DNA of 64,000 nucleotides from Massilia antarctica. Lineage in GTDB: Bacteria; Pseudomonadota; Gammaproteobacteria; Burkholderiales; Burkholderiaceae_D. Below the pieces are notes generated by a model, which was given only the letters and a program-made list of their open reading frames with translations, did not search any database and was not told where the DNA came from. The stretch lies in NCBI RefSeq assembly GCF_015689335.1, contig NZ_CP065053.1:1426001-1490000 (forward strand), read 5' to 3'. Position numbers and translations under genes: made by a program. Below, piece after piece: positions 18,297-28,296 of the stretch. Each line of letters starts with the position of its first letter. Within the stretch, counting starts at the first letter, position 1.

Positions 18297-18444
18297 GGGG
18301 CATTCTAGCCACCGTCCCTGCCCGGGATTTGCGCCAGATCAGGCGTGCGCCATGCCCGGTTGCGCGTAGGCTGCCGAGGCCGGTGATCGGCAGTTGTTGC
18401 AAATCATGCGGCACCATCTTGCCGTACAAGCTGGGCAAAGCCGC

Positions 18445-19821
18445 TTACTGTGCGCCGGCGCTCCAGCCCCCGCCCAGCGCGCGGTACAAGGCCACCATAT
18501 TGTTCACCTGGTTCTGGCGCAGGGTCACAGCGTTGAGCTCGGTCTGGTACAGATTGCGCTGCGCGTCGAGCACTTCCAGATACGAGGCATAGCCGGCCTG
18601 GTAGCGGTCCTTGGCAAAATCCAGGGTGCGCGCGAGGATGTCGCGGCGCTTTTGCGCGTGCTCCATCTGCGTTTGCAGGCGGATCACGCCGGCCAGGGCA
18701 TTTTCCACTTCACTGAAGGCCGTCAGCACCACGCCGCGGTAGGCAAACGCCGCCTGGTCGCGCTGCGCCGTGGCCGCGTCGACCTGCGCGGTCAATCGTC
18801 CGGCCGAGAATACCGGTGCGAGCACGCTGCCGCCCAGGCTCCACAAGGTCACCGGATCATAATCGCGCCCGTTGGTGAGCAGGCTGCCGAATTTGGCGCT
18901 GATGGTCACGTGCGGCAGGAACTCGGCACGCCGCACCGACAAATTGACGTCGCTCGCGGCCACCAGCAACTGGCCCTGCGCCACGTCCGGCCGGCGCGCC
19001 AGCAGGTCCGACGGAATCGAGGCCGGCACCGGCAGCACCGGCAAGTCCTGGAAGCGCCGTTCGCGCAGCACCTCGCCCGGCAGTTCGCCCGCCAGCACGC
19101 GCAGGCTGTTTTCCTGGCGGCGGATGGCCAGTTCCAGTTCGGGAATGGCTTGCAGCACCGTTTCGTTTTCGGCCTGCGCCTGCGTCAGTTGCAGCTGCGA
19201 GGTATAGCCCACGCGCGCCTGGTCGGACGCGAGGCGCAGCGCTTCCGCGCGCGAGGCGGCGGTCGCCCTGGTGATCTGCAGCTGGGCGTCCAGCGCCAGC
19301 AGGCCGACGTACGCCTGCGCGGTGCTGGCCGCTACCGATAGCGCTACCCCATCGCGTTCGGCCTGGCTGGCCTGATACTGCAGCGAGGCGGCGCGCGACT
19401 GGTCGCGCAGGCGGCCGAACAGGTCGAGTTCCCAGCTGGCCTGCAATTCCGGTTGCAGCGAGCGCGAATGGACCAGGGCCGCGCCAGCCGGCGCGCGCGC
19501 GGAGGCGCCGCCCAGCACCGCGTTGACGGCCGGCAGGGAGGCCGAACCGGCCACCGTAACGAGCGCGCGCGCCTGCTCGACCCGGGCCACGGCGGCCAGC
19601 ACATTGGTGTTGTGCGCGAGCGCTGTTTCCACCAGCTTTGTCAGGGTCGGGTCGCCGAAAGCGCGCCACCATTGCGCATCCACGTTGGCCTGCCCGGCCG
19701 GTCCATCGCGCCAGGCCTCGGGTACCGTCACTGTCGACAGCGGCGGCGCGGGACGCAGGGCCGGCATGCAGGCAGTCAGGCCGCAGGCGAGGCCCGCAGC
19801 CAGGAAGACGCGGCGCTTCAC
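18445..19821 (-). CDS. NodT-family outer-membrane efflux lipoprotein
   Basis: A 458-residue TolC-like outer-membrane factor. A lipoprotein signal (GLACGLTAC, lipobox LTAC near residue 18) is followed by two long-helix repeats of the OEP family (WWRAFGDPTLTKLVETAL, NTNVLAAVARVEQARAL; QLTQAQAENETVLQ; DRYQAGYASYLEVLDAQRNLY). The start is GTG and overlaps the stop of the upstream membrane-fusion gene (GTGA). Last gene of a three-gene drug efflux operon, forming the outer-membrane channel. Confidence 0.95.
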   Translation of the reverse strand: MKRRVFLAAGLACGLTACMPALRPAPPLSTVTVPEAWRDGPAGQANVDAQWWRAFGDPTLTKLVETALAHNTNVLAAVARVEQARALVTVAGSASLPAVNAVLGGASARAPAGAALVHSRSLQPELQASWELDLFGRLRDQSRAASLQYQASQAERDGVALSVAASTAQAYVGLLALDAQLQITRATAASRAEALRLASDQARVGYTSQLQLTQAQAENETVLQAIPELELAIRRQENSLRVLAGELPGEVLRERRFQDLPVLPVPASIPSDLLARRPDVAQGQLLVAASDVNLSVRRAEFLPHVTISAKFGSLLTNGRDYDPVTLWSLGGSVLAPVFSAGRLTAQVDAATAQRDQAAFAYRGVVLTAFSEVENALAGVIRLQTQMEHAQKRRDILARTLDFAKDRYQAGYASYLEVLDAQRNLYQTELNAVTLRQNQVNNMVALYRALGGGWSAGAQ

Positions 19822-21008
19822 GGCTGCTGCTCCGCCGCGCCGGCCGTATCGACCTTGACGATCACCGACATGCCGGGCCGCAGGCGCCGTGCCAGATCCT
19901 GGTTGGGATCGATGACGATGCGCACCGGCAGGCGCTGGACCACCTTGGTGAAATTGCCGCTGGCGTTATCGGCGCGCAGCACGGAAAACTCCGAGCCGGT
20001 GGCCGGCGCGATCTGTTCGATATGCCCGCTCAGGGCGGCGCCATTGAAGGCGTCCACCGTGAACGTGGCGCGCTGGCCGATACGCATTTTCCAGGTCTGG
20101 TTTTCCTTGAAGTTCGCCACGATCCACATGGTGTCGGGGACCAGGAACAGCAATTGCGAACCGGCCGTGACGTACTGGCCCAGACGTACCGACGCTTCGC
20201 TCACCTGGCCGTCACGCGGGGCCTTGACGACCGTGTTCGACAAATCGATTTTCGCCAGCGCCAGCTGCGCTTCGGAGGTCTTGACCTGCGCTTCCAGGCC
20301 ACCGCGCGAGACGGTTGTCGCCTTGACGGTTTCCTCGGCAATGGCGATATCGGCCTTGGCCTTGAGGACATTGGCACCAGCCAGTTGGGTCGTCATGCGC
20401 ACGCGGTCGCGCTCATTGAGCGATACCGATCCCTTGGCCGCCAGCTCCTCGACCCGTCCCAGTTCGGCCGCGGCGCGATTGCGCTCGGCCTGCACCGCTA
20501 CCAGGGTCGCGCGCGCGGCACCGCCACGGGCGCGGTTCTGGGCCTGGGTCTGGGTGAAGTTCTCCAGCGCGGCGATGGCGCCGTCGCGCTGGGCCTCGGC
20601 CTGTTCCACGCGCGCCTTGTAGATACGGTCGTCGATGCGCAGCAGCGGCTGGCCGGCCTTGACGAACTGGAAGTCCTTGACCAGTACCTCGGCCACATAG
20701 CCATTGACCTGCGGCGCCAGCACCGTGATCTGGCCGCGCACGTAGCCATTGTCGGTCTGGACCAGGGTGCTGTTGAAGGGGCCGAGGCGCCAGGCCCACA
20801 TGATCAGCACGACGCCGGCCAGGGCGACGGCGGCCATCAGCGCCACGGTCCACGGCTTGGGCTTGATGTACTTGGGCGGAGGTTCGGGTACTACCGGCAC
20901 GGCGGCCGGCGGGATGGGAGCGGCTGTGTCGCTGGAGTCGCCCGGCACCGGCGGGTTGGCCTCGTCGACGGGAGCTTCGCTGCGCGAAGGGGGAAGTGGA
21001 TTGGTCAT
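19818..21008 (-). CDS. EmrA-like membrane fusion (HlyD family) protein
   Basis: A 396-residue periplasmic adaptor. A proline-rich cytoplasmic N-terminus is followed by one membrane helix (about 53-72, VALMAAVALAGVVLIMWAW). A biotinyl-lipoyl-like half motif (APQVNGYVAEVLVKDFQFVKAGQPLLRID) is followed by a long coiled coil (about 110-230), the second half KAPRDGQVSEASVRLGQYVTAGSQL, and a beta-barrel. It links the inner-membrane pump to the NodT channel. It follows the MFS gene by 3 bp. Confidence 0.95.
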   Translation of the reverse strand: MTNPLPPSRSEAPVDEANPPVPGDSSDTAAPIPPAAVPVVPEPPPKYIKPKPWTVALMAAVALAGVVLIMWAWRLGPFNSTLVQTDNGYVRGQITVLAPQVNGYVAEVLVKDFQFVKAGQPLLRIDDRIYKARVEQAEAQRDGAIAALENFTQTQAQNRARGGAARATLVAVQAERNRAAAELGRVEELAAKGSVSLNERDRVRMTTQLAGANVLKAKADIAIAEETVKATTVSRGGLEAQVKTSEAQLALAKIDLSNTVVKAPRDGQVSEASVRLGQYVTAGSQLLFLVPDTMWIVANFKENQTWKMRIGQRATFTVDAFNGAALSGHIEQIAPATGSEFSVLRADNASGNFTKVVQRLPVRIVIDPNQDLARRLRPGMSVIVKVDTAGAAEQQP

Positions 21009-21011
21009 GGT

Positions 21012-22688
21012 TTAGCTGGCAGGGGCGCCCGCGGGCGCCTGGTTGAGTAAGGCTGCGGCTTCGCGCTTTTGCCGGCGCGCGAGGCGCACGGCGATAAACA
21101 GCGACCAGCCGAGGAACAGGATGGCGATCACGCCGCTCAGGGCGAAAACATCGTTGAACGCGAGGACATTCGCCTCGCGCCGGCTGATCTGAGCCAGTTG
21201 CGCCACGCCCTGGGCGGCGCGCAGGGCCGGGTCGGTGTTCACGCCCTGGTAGATCTGCTGCTGCAGGCGCAGGCGCTGGGCGACGACCGGGTCGGCCGGA
21301 TTAAGCTGGGCATTGACCTGGGTCGAGTGCACATGCTCGCGGTGCAGCTGGTAGGTACTGAGCGCGGCGGCGCCGGTAAAGCCGCCCAGGCTTTGCGTCA
21401 TCGCCAGCATGACGACAAAGGTGACCACGTGGTCGGCGCCGAATTTGAGCGCCTGCATGATGCCGATCATGATCATCGGTCCCATGAACATGCCCGCGCC
21501 CAGCGCCACCAGGAACTGGCTGACGAAAAAGTCGTGCGGGCGGTCAAGGCTGGTGCGGCCATAATCGAGCCAGGCGGCCACGCCGAACAGCAGGATCGAC
21601 AACAGGATTTGCGGGATCACGGTCTTGGGACTGAAGGTCAGCGAACTGGCGACCATGCCGCAGATGGTGCCGGCCAGGATGACGGCGAACAGCGGCTGCA
21701 TCTGGTCCGGCCCCATGCCGAGGGTGCGCAGCAGGCCGACCGCGCCGTAGGTCTGCTCGGACGTCAGGAAGCGGATCAGGAAGGCGCCGATCATGAAGCG
21801 GATCGTCGGCCCCATCATCAGCCAGCGCGTCTGGATCAGCGGATTGGCGCGGTGGTGTTCGATGAAGAGGGCCATCGTCATCAGGATCACGGCGCCGATC
21901 AGCAAATACGCCAGCCAGGGCGTGTCGAACCACCAGCCGGTGAAGCCCTGGGCCAGCACGGCGACGATCATCGCCACCGCCGGCGCCATCAGGGAAAAGG
22001 TGACGAAATCGAGCGGCTCGATCACCTTGATGTGGATCCCCGGCGGCAGCTTGAGCACCACCACGGCGGCCAGCGAACAGAGCGCCAGGCCGGCCTCGAA
22101 CAGGTACAGATTGTGCCACTGGCCCATGTCGAGCAGGGCCGGCGACATCAGCCAGGCCAGCGGCGTGGCGATCTGCGCGATGCCCACCCCGAGCACCAGC
22201 ATCTTGCCGGTGTATTTTTTCGGTGCGGCCTGCAGCATGTAGAGCATGGCCAGGGTGCTGGTGGTGGCGCCGGCCAGGCCGCTGGCGGCGCGTACCAGGA
22301 TGGCCATCTCGAAGCCGCCCACCAGCAGGTGCAGCAGGGTGACGAAGGCGTACAGCGACAGGCCGATCTCGGCGAACAGGCGCAGGCCGAACTGCTGGCG
22401 GAACTTGAACACCATCAGGTTCGACGTGACGTTGACCATGATGTAGGCCGCCGGCAGCCAGGCCGCTTCGGCCGGGGTCAGGCCCAAGGTACCCTGGATG
22501 GCCGGCAGGTTGGCCGACACCAGCGCATTGCCCAGGCCGCCGGTAATGCCGACCAGCAGGGCCACGCAGGCGTAGGCAAAGCGGATGTGGGGCGGATGCC
22601 AGGGCATCGACGCCGAACCCGGCATGCTCGGTTTTTCGTGCTCTTCCCAGGCGGGAGTCGGTTTCAGGTACTGGGGCGGTGCTGCCAT
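21012..22688 (-). CDS. EmrB-like DHA2 multidrug efflux transporter
   Basis: A 558-residue major facilitator with about 14 membrane segments, the DHA2 pattern (drug:H+ antiport). The first helix is IRFAYACVALLVGITGGLG; the motif AWLPAAYIMVN is the EmrB-type analogue of motif C/D regions. The N-terminal 35 residues are cytoplasmic. First gene of the emrB-emrA-nodT-like operon. A TATAAT-like -10 lies at 22761-22756 but no clear -35. No local regulator was found, so inducers are unknown. Confidence 0.94.
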   Translation of the reverse strand: MAAPPQYLKPTPAWEEHEKPSMPGSASMPWHPPHIRFAYACVALLVGITGGLGNALVSANLPAIQGTLGLTPAEAAWLPAAYIMVNVTSNLMVFKFRQQFGLRLFAEIGLSLYAFVTLLHLLVGGFEMAILVRAASGLAGATTSTLAMLYMLQAAPKKYTGKMLVLGVGIAQIATPLAWLMSPALLDMGQWHNLYLFEAGLALCSLAAVVVLKLPPGIHIKVIEPLDFVTFSLMAPAVAMIVAVLAQGFTGWWFDTPWLAYLLIGAVILMTMALFIEHHRANPLIQTRWLMMGPTIRFMIGAFLIRFLTSEQTYGAVGLLRTLGMGPDQMQPLFAVILAGTICGMVASSLTFSPKTVIPQILLSILLFGVAAWLDYGRTSLDRPHDFFVSQFLVALGAGMFMGPMIMIGIMQALKFGADHVVTFVVMLAMTQSLGGFTGAAALSTYQLHREHVHSTQVNAQLNPADPVVAQRLRLQQQIYQGVNTDPALRAAQGVAQLAQISRREANVLAFNDVFALSGVIAILFLGWSLFIAVRLARRQKREAAALLNQAPAGAPAS

Positions 22689-22829
22689 GCGGGCGGACTC
22701 CGGGCGACGGGCCGGCGATGTCGAGCGCCTCGGCTCCGGGATTGATAATGGGAAAATTATAAGATAAATAGCCGGCCGCTGTAGCGCGCCGGCCCGTCAA
22801 GCGTGCGCCGGTGCGCGCAGCCGGGCACG

Positions 22830-25800
22830 TCAAGCGAGGCTGCGCGGCGCCACCACCAAGGTCGCGCCGGCCATCGGGCTGGCCTCCAGTGCGGCGCGAA
22901 TCTCATCGTCGCCCCAGCTTGCACCGTCGGCGCCATCGAAGACGATCGTGGCGGCACAATTGCGGCCGGACTCCTTGGCGCCATACAGGGCCTTGTCGGC
23001 CACCGCCAGCGCGGTGCTCCATTCATGCCGCTCAAGCGCGATGCCGTCGAGCGGGTAGGCGACGTAGCCGAGCGACACCGTCACCGGCTGCGGATCGGCA
23101 CCGCCGGTCGTAACCCTGGCCACGTTCAGGCGCAGCCTTTCGGCGATGTTGACCAGTTCCGCGCGCGAGCTGTTGGTCACCACCAGCAGGAATTCCTCGC
23201 CGCCCCAGCGCAGCACGTAATCGGAATCGCGGGCGGCTTCGCGCAAGGCCTGGCCCACCGCGCACAGCACGTCGTCGCCGACGGCGTGGCCGAAGCGGTC
23301 GTTGACGGCCTTGAAAAAATCGATGTCGACCAGGATGAAGCCAAGGATGGCGTCGACCGAGCCGTCCTCGCGCGCACGTATCAACTCCGCAAACAAGTGC
23401 AGCACGTGCTCCTGCATGAAGCGGCGGTTATGCAGCCCGGTCAAGGCATCGGTCACGCTCGCTTCGGCCAGGATCTGGATGTGGTTCGCCAGATCCAGGT
23501 TCGCCTCGGCCAGTTCAGCCGTACGCTTGGCCACTTCCGCCTTGAGTGCCGCCTTTTGCCGTATCAGGCGGCGCTCGCGCCGCTTTACCCATACCGCGAT
23601 GAGCATGCCGGCGGCGCCGAGCAGCATGATCTTGAATAGCCAGGTCTCGCCGAAGTAAGGCGGCACGGTCAGTTCGAGCCTGGCGCTCGGCCCCCACTCC
23701 TGGGACAGATAGCGCGCCTGCACCTCAAAGCGCCAGGTGCCCGGCGGCAGATTGGTATAGATCGCCGCGGCACGCTGACCGGCATCGATCCAGTCGGCAT
23801 CGGGCCCGCAGACGCGATACCGGTAGCGCACCAGCCTGGCGTAGCGGAAATCGATCGTACCGAAATCGATGTCGAGATCGCGCACGCCCAAAGGCAAGGC
23901 CATGCCGGCGCTGGTGGGGCTGGCGCCGGCGCGGGCCAGGCGGATGGCCCGGATGGTCACTCTCGGCACGATCTGCCTGCGTTCGCGCAAGTCGATGCGG
24001 GCCACCCCGTTCAGCGTCGCCAGCAGCAAGGTGTCGCCGAGGACCAGCGCCTTGCCATTGCCGCCGTAATTACAGCAGCGCACCCTGGAGTACCCCAGCC
24101 GGTCGCCATGATCCTGCAGCAGGATCTCGATATGGCGCAACTGGCCTCCCGCCAAGGTCGCGCTGGCCAGCTCGCTGAGCGGGAACCGATACACGCCGTC
24201 GGCATGGACCACCAGCAGCGAATCGCCGTGCTGCACCAGGATCGAGGCGCTATCGACCGGCAAGCCCTGGCGCCGCTCGATATGACGCCAGACGCCGCCG
24301 ATGCGAAAGAACATGCCCTGGTCCAGGCTGCCGATCGCCATCGTACCGTCGGATAACTGGGCGATCGAGGTGATGAAGGTAGCGCCCAGGCCGCCATCCT
24401 GGACCCGGACAAAGCGCGCGCCGTCCTGGCGGAACAAGCCGTGTTCGGTACCCACCCAGAGGCGCGCATCCCGGTCGGCCAGCACGAAGCGCACCATCTG
24501 TTCGTCCAGGCCCGAGCGCGCGTCAACGAGGATGGTCTGGTCGTCCTCGATCCGGAACAGGCCGCCGGAACTGGCAACCCAGACCACGCCGTCGGGGCTT
24601 TCCTCGATACCGTTCACCTGCAGGCCGGCCAGGGCGGCCACCTCCAGCCGGCCGCCGCCGTCGGCATCGATACGCACCAGGCCGCCGAAGGTGCCCAGCC
24701 AGCGGCGCTGGCGTGTGTCGATAAAGCCGGCATAGCCCTTCGGGTCGGGCAAGGCGGTGGTGTCGGCGACGGGCGTGAAGCGTTCGCCGGCGAGGCGGTC
24801 GAAGCCGCCGTTGTGGCCGACCAGCACGCCATCGGCCTGGGCCGCCAGACTCCATACGCGCGCATCGCGCAAGCCTTCCTCGGTCGACAGGCGATCGACC
24901 CGGTCCGGCCACAGATGGCGCAAGCCGTGCTGCTGGCTGCCCAGCCACACGCTGCCGTCGGCGCCGGTGCGCACGCTGATAATTGCCGCAAAACCGCCCG
25001 CCGCGCCGGCATCGAGGCGCTCGACCGGCGCCCCTTCGCGGACCCTGAACAGCGCCTTGTCGCTGCCCAGCAGCAGCGCGCCGGCGCCATCGACCGCCAT
25101 GCTGGTCAGCTTGGGAGGCAGCGGGCCGGGCTGCAACGGCTGCGCCTCGAGCACGCCATCACGCAGGCGGAACAATCCCTTGCTGCTGGCCAGCCACAGC
25201 GCGCCACGCGCCCAGACCATGGCGCCCACAAAAGCCTCGTCCAACTGGGCAAACTGAAAGCGCTGCAACTGGCCGCCGCTCTGGCGCGCCAGCACGCCAT
25301 GGGCGCCGGCGATCCAGACCGCGTCCCCCTCCGTGGCCAGGGCGGTGGCCGCGCCCGTCCACCCGGGCACCGGCAGCATGCTCTTGCCCCGCTCCTGCAG
25401 CAAGACGTCGCCGGCCAGCCACAAATGGCCGTCCGCGTCTTCGACCAGGTCGCGCACCCGCCCCGGCGCGGCGCCTGTCATCGCTTGTTCGGTGAACTGC
25501 CCCGCTTCCCAGCGCAGCAGATTGCGCCGGGTGGCAATCCACAGGCGCTGCGATTTCCCACGGTAGAGCTTGCTGACCCAACGGCTCGCCATGGCCGGCG
25601 TGTTTTCGCGGTTGAAATTGGTGAAGCGCGTGCCATCGAAGCGTGCCAAGCCGTTTTCGGTGGCGACCCACAGATAGCCGTCGGCGTCATGCGCGACGTC
25701 GTATACCGATACCTGCGGCAAGCCCGCCTCGGTGCTCCAGCTTTGGTATTGAAAGCGGCGCAGAGGCATTTCCTGGGCTGCTGCCGGGAGGACCGGGCAG

Positions 25801-25841
25801 ATCGTCCCTATCAATAACAGGCAGCTCCACATCCATCGCAT
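22830..25841 (-). CDS. Beta-propeller (Reg_prop) sensor diguanylate cyclase
   Basis: About 1003 residues: a signal peptide (MRWMWSCLLLIGTICPVLPAAAQ), then a long periplasmic two-part propeller with Reg_prop repeats (DGYLWVATENGLARFDG, DARLWVGTEHGLFRQDG). A Y_Y_Y domain (VRYRYRVCGPDADWIDAG), one membrane helix (LFKIMLLGAAGMLIAVWV) and a GGDEF domain follow. The catalytic motif is GGEEF, with an RxxD I-site (RDSD) five residues before it, so the enzyme should make cyclic-di-GMP and be product-inhibited. Propeller sensors are common in hybrid kinases; here the output is GGDEF directly. Start could also be 15 nt upstream (25856). Confidence 0.94.
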   Translation of the reverse strand: MRWMWSCLLLIGTICPVLPAAAQEMPLRRFQYQSWSTEAGLPQVSVYDVAHDADGYLWVATENGLARFDGTRFTNFNRENTPAMASRWVSKLYRGKSQRLWIATRRNLLRWEAGQFTEQAMTGAAPGRVRDLVEDADGHLWLAGDVLLQERGKSMLPVPGWTGAATALATEGDAVWIAGAHGVLARQSGGQLQRFQFAQLDEAFVGAMVWARGALWLASSKGLFRLRDGVLEAQPLQPGPLPPKLTSMAVDGAGALLLGSDKALFRVREGAPVERLDAGAAGGFAAIISVRTGADGSVWLGSQQHGLRHLWPDRVDRLSTEEGLRDARVWSLAAQADGVLVGHNGGFDRLAGERFTPVADTTALPDPKGYAGFIDTRQRRWLGTFGGLVRIDADGGGRLEVAALAGLQVNGIEESPDGVVWVASSGGLFRIEDDQTILVDARSGLDEQMVRFVLADRDARLWVGTEHGLFRQDGARFVRVQDGGLGATFITSIAQLSDGTMAIGSLDQGMFFRIGGVWRHIERRQGLPVDSASILVQHGDSLLVVHADGVYRFPLSELASATLAGGQLRHIEILLQDHGDRLGYSRVRCCNYGGNGKALVLGDTLLLATLNGVARIDLRERRQIVPRVTIRAIRLARAGASPTSAGMALPLGVRDLDIDFGTIDFRYARLVRYRYRVCGPDADWIDAGQRAAAIYTNLPPGTWRFEVQARYLSQEWGPSARLELTVPPYFGETWLFKIMLLGAAGMLIAVWVKRRERRLIRQKAALKAEVAKRTAELAEANLDLANHIQILAEASVTDALTGLHNRRFMQEHVLHLFAELIRAREDGSVDAILGFILVDIDFFKAVNDRFGHAVGDDVLCAVGQALREAARDSDYVLRWGGEEFLLVVTNSSRAELVNIAERLRLNVARVTTGGADPQPVTVSLGYVAYPLDGIALERHEWSTALAVADKALYGAKESGRNCAATIVFDGADGASWGDDEIRAALEASPMAGATLVVAPRSLA

Positions 25842-26004
25842 GATGTATCCCGGCATGAATAAGCGTGCCGCATTGACAGTATTTCTTACATGGAAATATT
25901 AAGTCCTATTGGCAAGTAAATTGTACTATGTATTACGCCTGTCCAGCCGATTTGTCGCCGCGCGAGGCCGCAGCACAACACGTCGCGACGGCGGGCGGCG
26001 GACA

Positions 26005-26034
26005 AAAAAAAGCGCGTCCGAAGACGCGCTTTTT
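26005..26034 (-). terminator. Intrinsic terminator after pckG
   Basis: AGCGCGTC-CGAA-GACGCGCT, an 8-bp stem with a stable CGAA-type tetraloop. Poly-A on the left becomes the U run on the minus strand, and TTTT lies on the right. It is 20 bp after the pckG stop. Confidence 0.88.
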
Positions 26035-26053
26035 CCATCCGGTCGTGGCCGGT

Positions 26054-27919
26054 TTATGCAGCCAGGCGCTTTTCAAGCGCGGCCTTGGTCTCCACCAATT
26101 CTTGCGGCAGATGATAGGCCAGCTTCTCGAACAGCTCGTTGTGCAGCTTGAGCTCGTCGTTGAAGGCGTCCTTGTCGATCGAGGTGATGGTATCGAACTG
26201 TTCCTGCGTGAAGTCGATGCCGTCCCAGTTCAGGTCGCCGAAATTCGGGGTGGTGCCGAACACGTTCTCGGTGCCGCCCGCCTTGCCTTCGATGCGTTCC
26301 AGCATCCACTTGAGCACGCGCATATTGTCGCCAAAACCTGGCCAGACGAACTTGCCGTCGGCATCGGTACGGAACCAGTTCACGCAGTAGATCTTCGGCA
26401 GCGCGGCCGGGTTCAGGGCTTCGATCTTCTTGCCCATGTTGAGCCAGTGCTGGAAGTAGTCGCTCATGTTGTAGCCGATGAAAGGCAGCATCGCGAACGG
26501 ATCGCGGCGCACGATGCCCATCTGGCCGGCGGCGGCGGCGGTGGTCTCGGACCCCATGGTCGCGGCCATGTACACGCCTTCGACCCAGTTGCGCGCTTCG
26601 GTCACCAGCGGCACGGTGGTCGAACGGCGCCCACCGAAGATGAAGGCCGAAATCGGCACACCGGCCGGGTCGTCCCAGGCCGCGTCGATCACGGGATTCT
26701 GGGTCGCGGCAACCGTGAAGCGCGCGTTCGGATGCGCGGCCTTGGCGCCGGACGCCGGGGTCCAGTCCTTGCCCTGCCAGTCGATCAGGTGCGACGGCGC
26801 TTCCTTGGTCAGGCCTTCCCACCAGACGTCGCCATCGTCGGTCAGCGCGACGTTGGTGAAGATGGTGTTCTCGTTCATCGAGGCCATGCAGTTCGAGTTG
26901 GTGCGGGTGTTGGTGCCCGGCGCCACGCCGAAGTAGCCGGCTTCCGGATTGATCGCGTACAGGCGGCCGTCGGCGCCCGGCTTGATCCAGGCGATATCGT
27001 CGCCGATGGTGGTCACTTTCCAGCCGCCGAAGCTCGCCGGTGGAATCAGCATGGCGAAGTTGGTCTTGCCGCAAGCCGACGGGAAGGCTGCCGCGACGTA
27101 GTGCTTCTTGCCTTCTGGCGATTCGACGCCGAGGATCAGCATGTGTTCGGCCAGCCAGCCGGTGCCGCCGGCCTGGGCTTCCTGGTGGCCCATGTTCGAG
27201 GCGATGCGCAGGGCGAAGCACTTCTTGCCCAGCAGCGCGTTGCCGCCGTAGCCGGAACCGTAGGACCAGATTTCGCGGGTTTCAGGGTAGTGCACGATGT
27301 ACTTGGTCGCATTGCACGGCCATGCAACGTCTTTCTGGCCGGCCGCCAGCGGTGCGCCGACAGTATGCACGCACGGCACGAACTCGCCGTCGGTGCCCAG
27401 CACGTCGTACACAGCCTTGCCCATGCGCGTCATGATGCGCATGTTGACCGCCACGTAAGGCGAGTCGGACAGCTCGACGCCGATGTGGGCGATCGGCGAA
27501 CCGAGCGGACCCATCGAGAACGGCACCACGTACAGGGTGCGCCCGGCCATGCAGCCGTCGAACAGGCCATTCAGGGTGGTGCGCATTTCCGCAGGGGCCA
27601 TCCAGTTGTTGGTCGGGCCGGCCTGCTCCTTGGTTTCCGAGCAGATGTAAGTGCGGTCTTCCACCCTTGCCACGTCCGACGGATCGGAACATGCCAGATA
27701 GGAATTCGGACGCTTTTCAGGGTTCAGCTTTTTCATCGTGCCGGCGGCCACCATCTCGGCGCACAGGCGATCGTACTCATCTTGCGAGCCGTCACACCAG
27801 TAAATACGGGCCGGCTTCGTCAGGGCAGCAATTTCGCTGACCCAATTGATAAGCTTTTGATGTTTGATGTAAGCTGGGACGTTCAGTGTTGCAACGCCAC
27901 CCATAAGGGGCTGATTCAT
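26054..27919 (-). CDS. pckG: Phosphoenolpyruvate carboxykinase (GTP)
   Basis: A 621-residue enzyme turning oxaloacetate and GTP into phosphoenolpyruvate, CO2 and GDP, the entry step of gluconeogenesis. GTP-class marks: the [15 protein letters not shown] substrate loop, [20 protein letters not shown], the P-loop [13 protein letters not shown] with the reactive cysteine, IGDDIAWI and NSRCTV-like [11 protein letters not shown]. Start MNQPLMGG has GGAGG 4 nt upstream; a longer frame is open but lacks a site. Its use of GTP rather than ATP is typical of this lineage. Confidence 0.98.
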   Translation of the reverse strand: MNQPLMGGVATLNVPAYIKHQKLINWVSEIAALTKPARIYWCDGSQDEYDRLCAEMVAAGTMKKLNPEKRPNSYLACSDPSDVARVEDRTYICSETKEQAGPTNNWMAPAEMRTTLNGLFDGCMAGRTLYVVPFSMGPLGSPIAHIGVELSDSPYVAVNMRIMTRMGKAVYDVLGTDGEFVPCVHTVGAPLAAGQKDVAWPCNATKYIVHYPETREIWSYGSGYGGNALLGKKCFALRIASNMGHQEAQAGGTGWLAEHMLILGVESPEGKKHYVAAAFPSACGKTNFAMLIPPASFGGWKVTTIGDDIAWIKPGADGRLYAINPEAGYFGVAPGTNTRTNSNCMASMNENTIFTNVALTDDGDVWWEGLTKEAPSHLIDWQGKDWTPASGAKAAHPNARFTVAATQNPVIDAAWDDPAGVPISAFIFGGRRSTTVPLVTEARNWVEGVYMAATMGSETTAAAAGQMGIVRRDPFAMLPFIGYNMSDYFQHWLNMGKKIEALNPAALPKIYCVNWFRTDADGKFVWPGFGDNMRVLKWMLERIEGKAGGTENVFGTTPNFGDLNWDGIDFTQEQFDTITSIDKDAFNDELKLHNELFEKLAYHLPQELVETKAALEKRLAA

Positions 27920-28296
27920 AGTACCTCCAATGCCAATAAGAATTCTTTCTTGTCCCGGCACGGCAGGATCGTCGTCAGCGTTTCAGCTTGCGCTCAAGAA
28001 TCCATTCCCTAAGAAAGGTTCGGCGATACGGCGGTCATGTCGACAACCTTGATGAGGGCAAGGTTGGTGGAACGGTCGTGCGGGGATTTGAGGCGGTCGG
28101 GGACGCGGTACAAACGCGGTCGAAGACAGGGGCAAATCCCGAATTTAGGGGGCGATTGTACACCTGCTATTACCTGTTTTAAATGCTCCAGGCTCAAAAA
28201 TGTAGGAATAATAGTTGAGCAAAGTAGTAGGCTATTCCGAATATTCCCTATCCTGTTATTTACCTACGAAGATTTATTTAACTTCTGCCATCTCCC
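27920..28296. other. Divergent intergenic region upstream of pckG
   Basis: 377 bp between pckG (-) and the dehydrogenase gene (+). The right half is AT-rich (about 28140-28290) and should hold the promoters. I see no RNA gene, riboswitch or long palindrome. Short frames here have no family resemblance. Confidence 0.5.

Noticed and set aside
21069..22745. Plus-strand frame of 558 codons opposite the EmrB-like gene
   Set aside because: Antisense shadow composed of polar repeats; the minus strand gives 14 membrane segments.
22741..22770. Strong promoter before the EmrB-like gene
   Set aside because: A TATAAT exists but no -35 element was found at the right distance.
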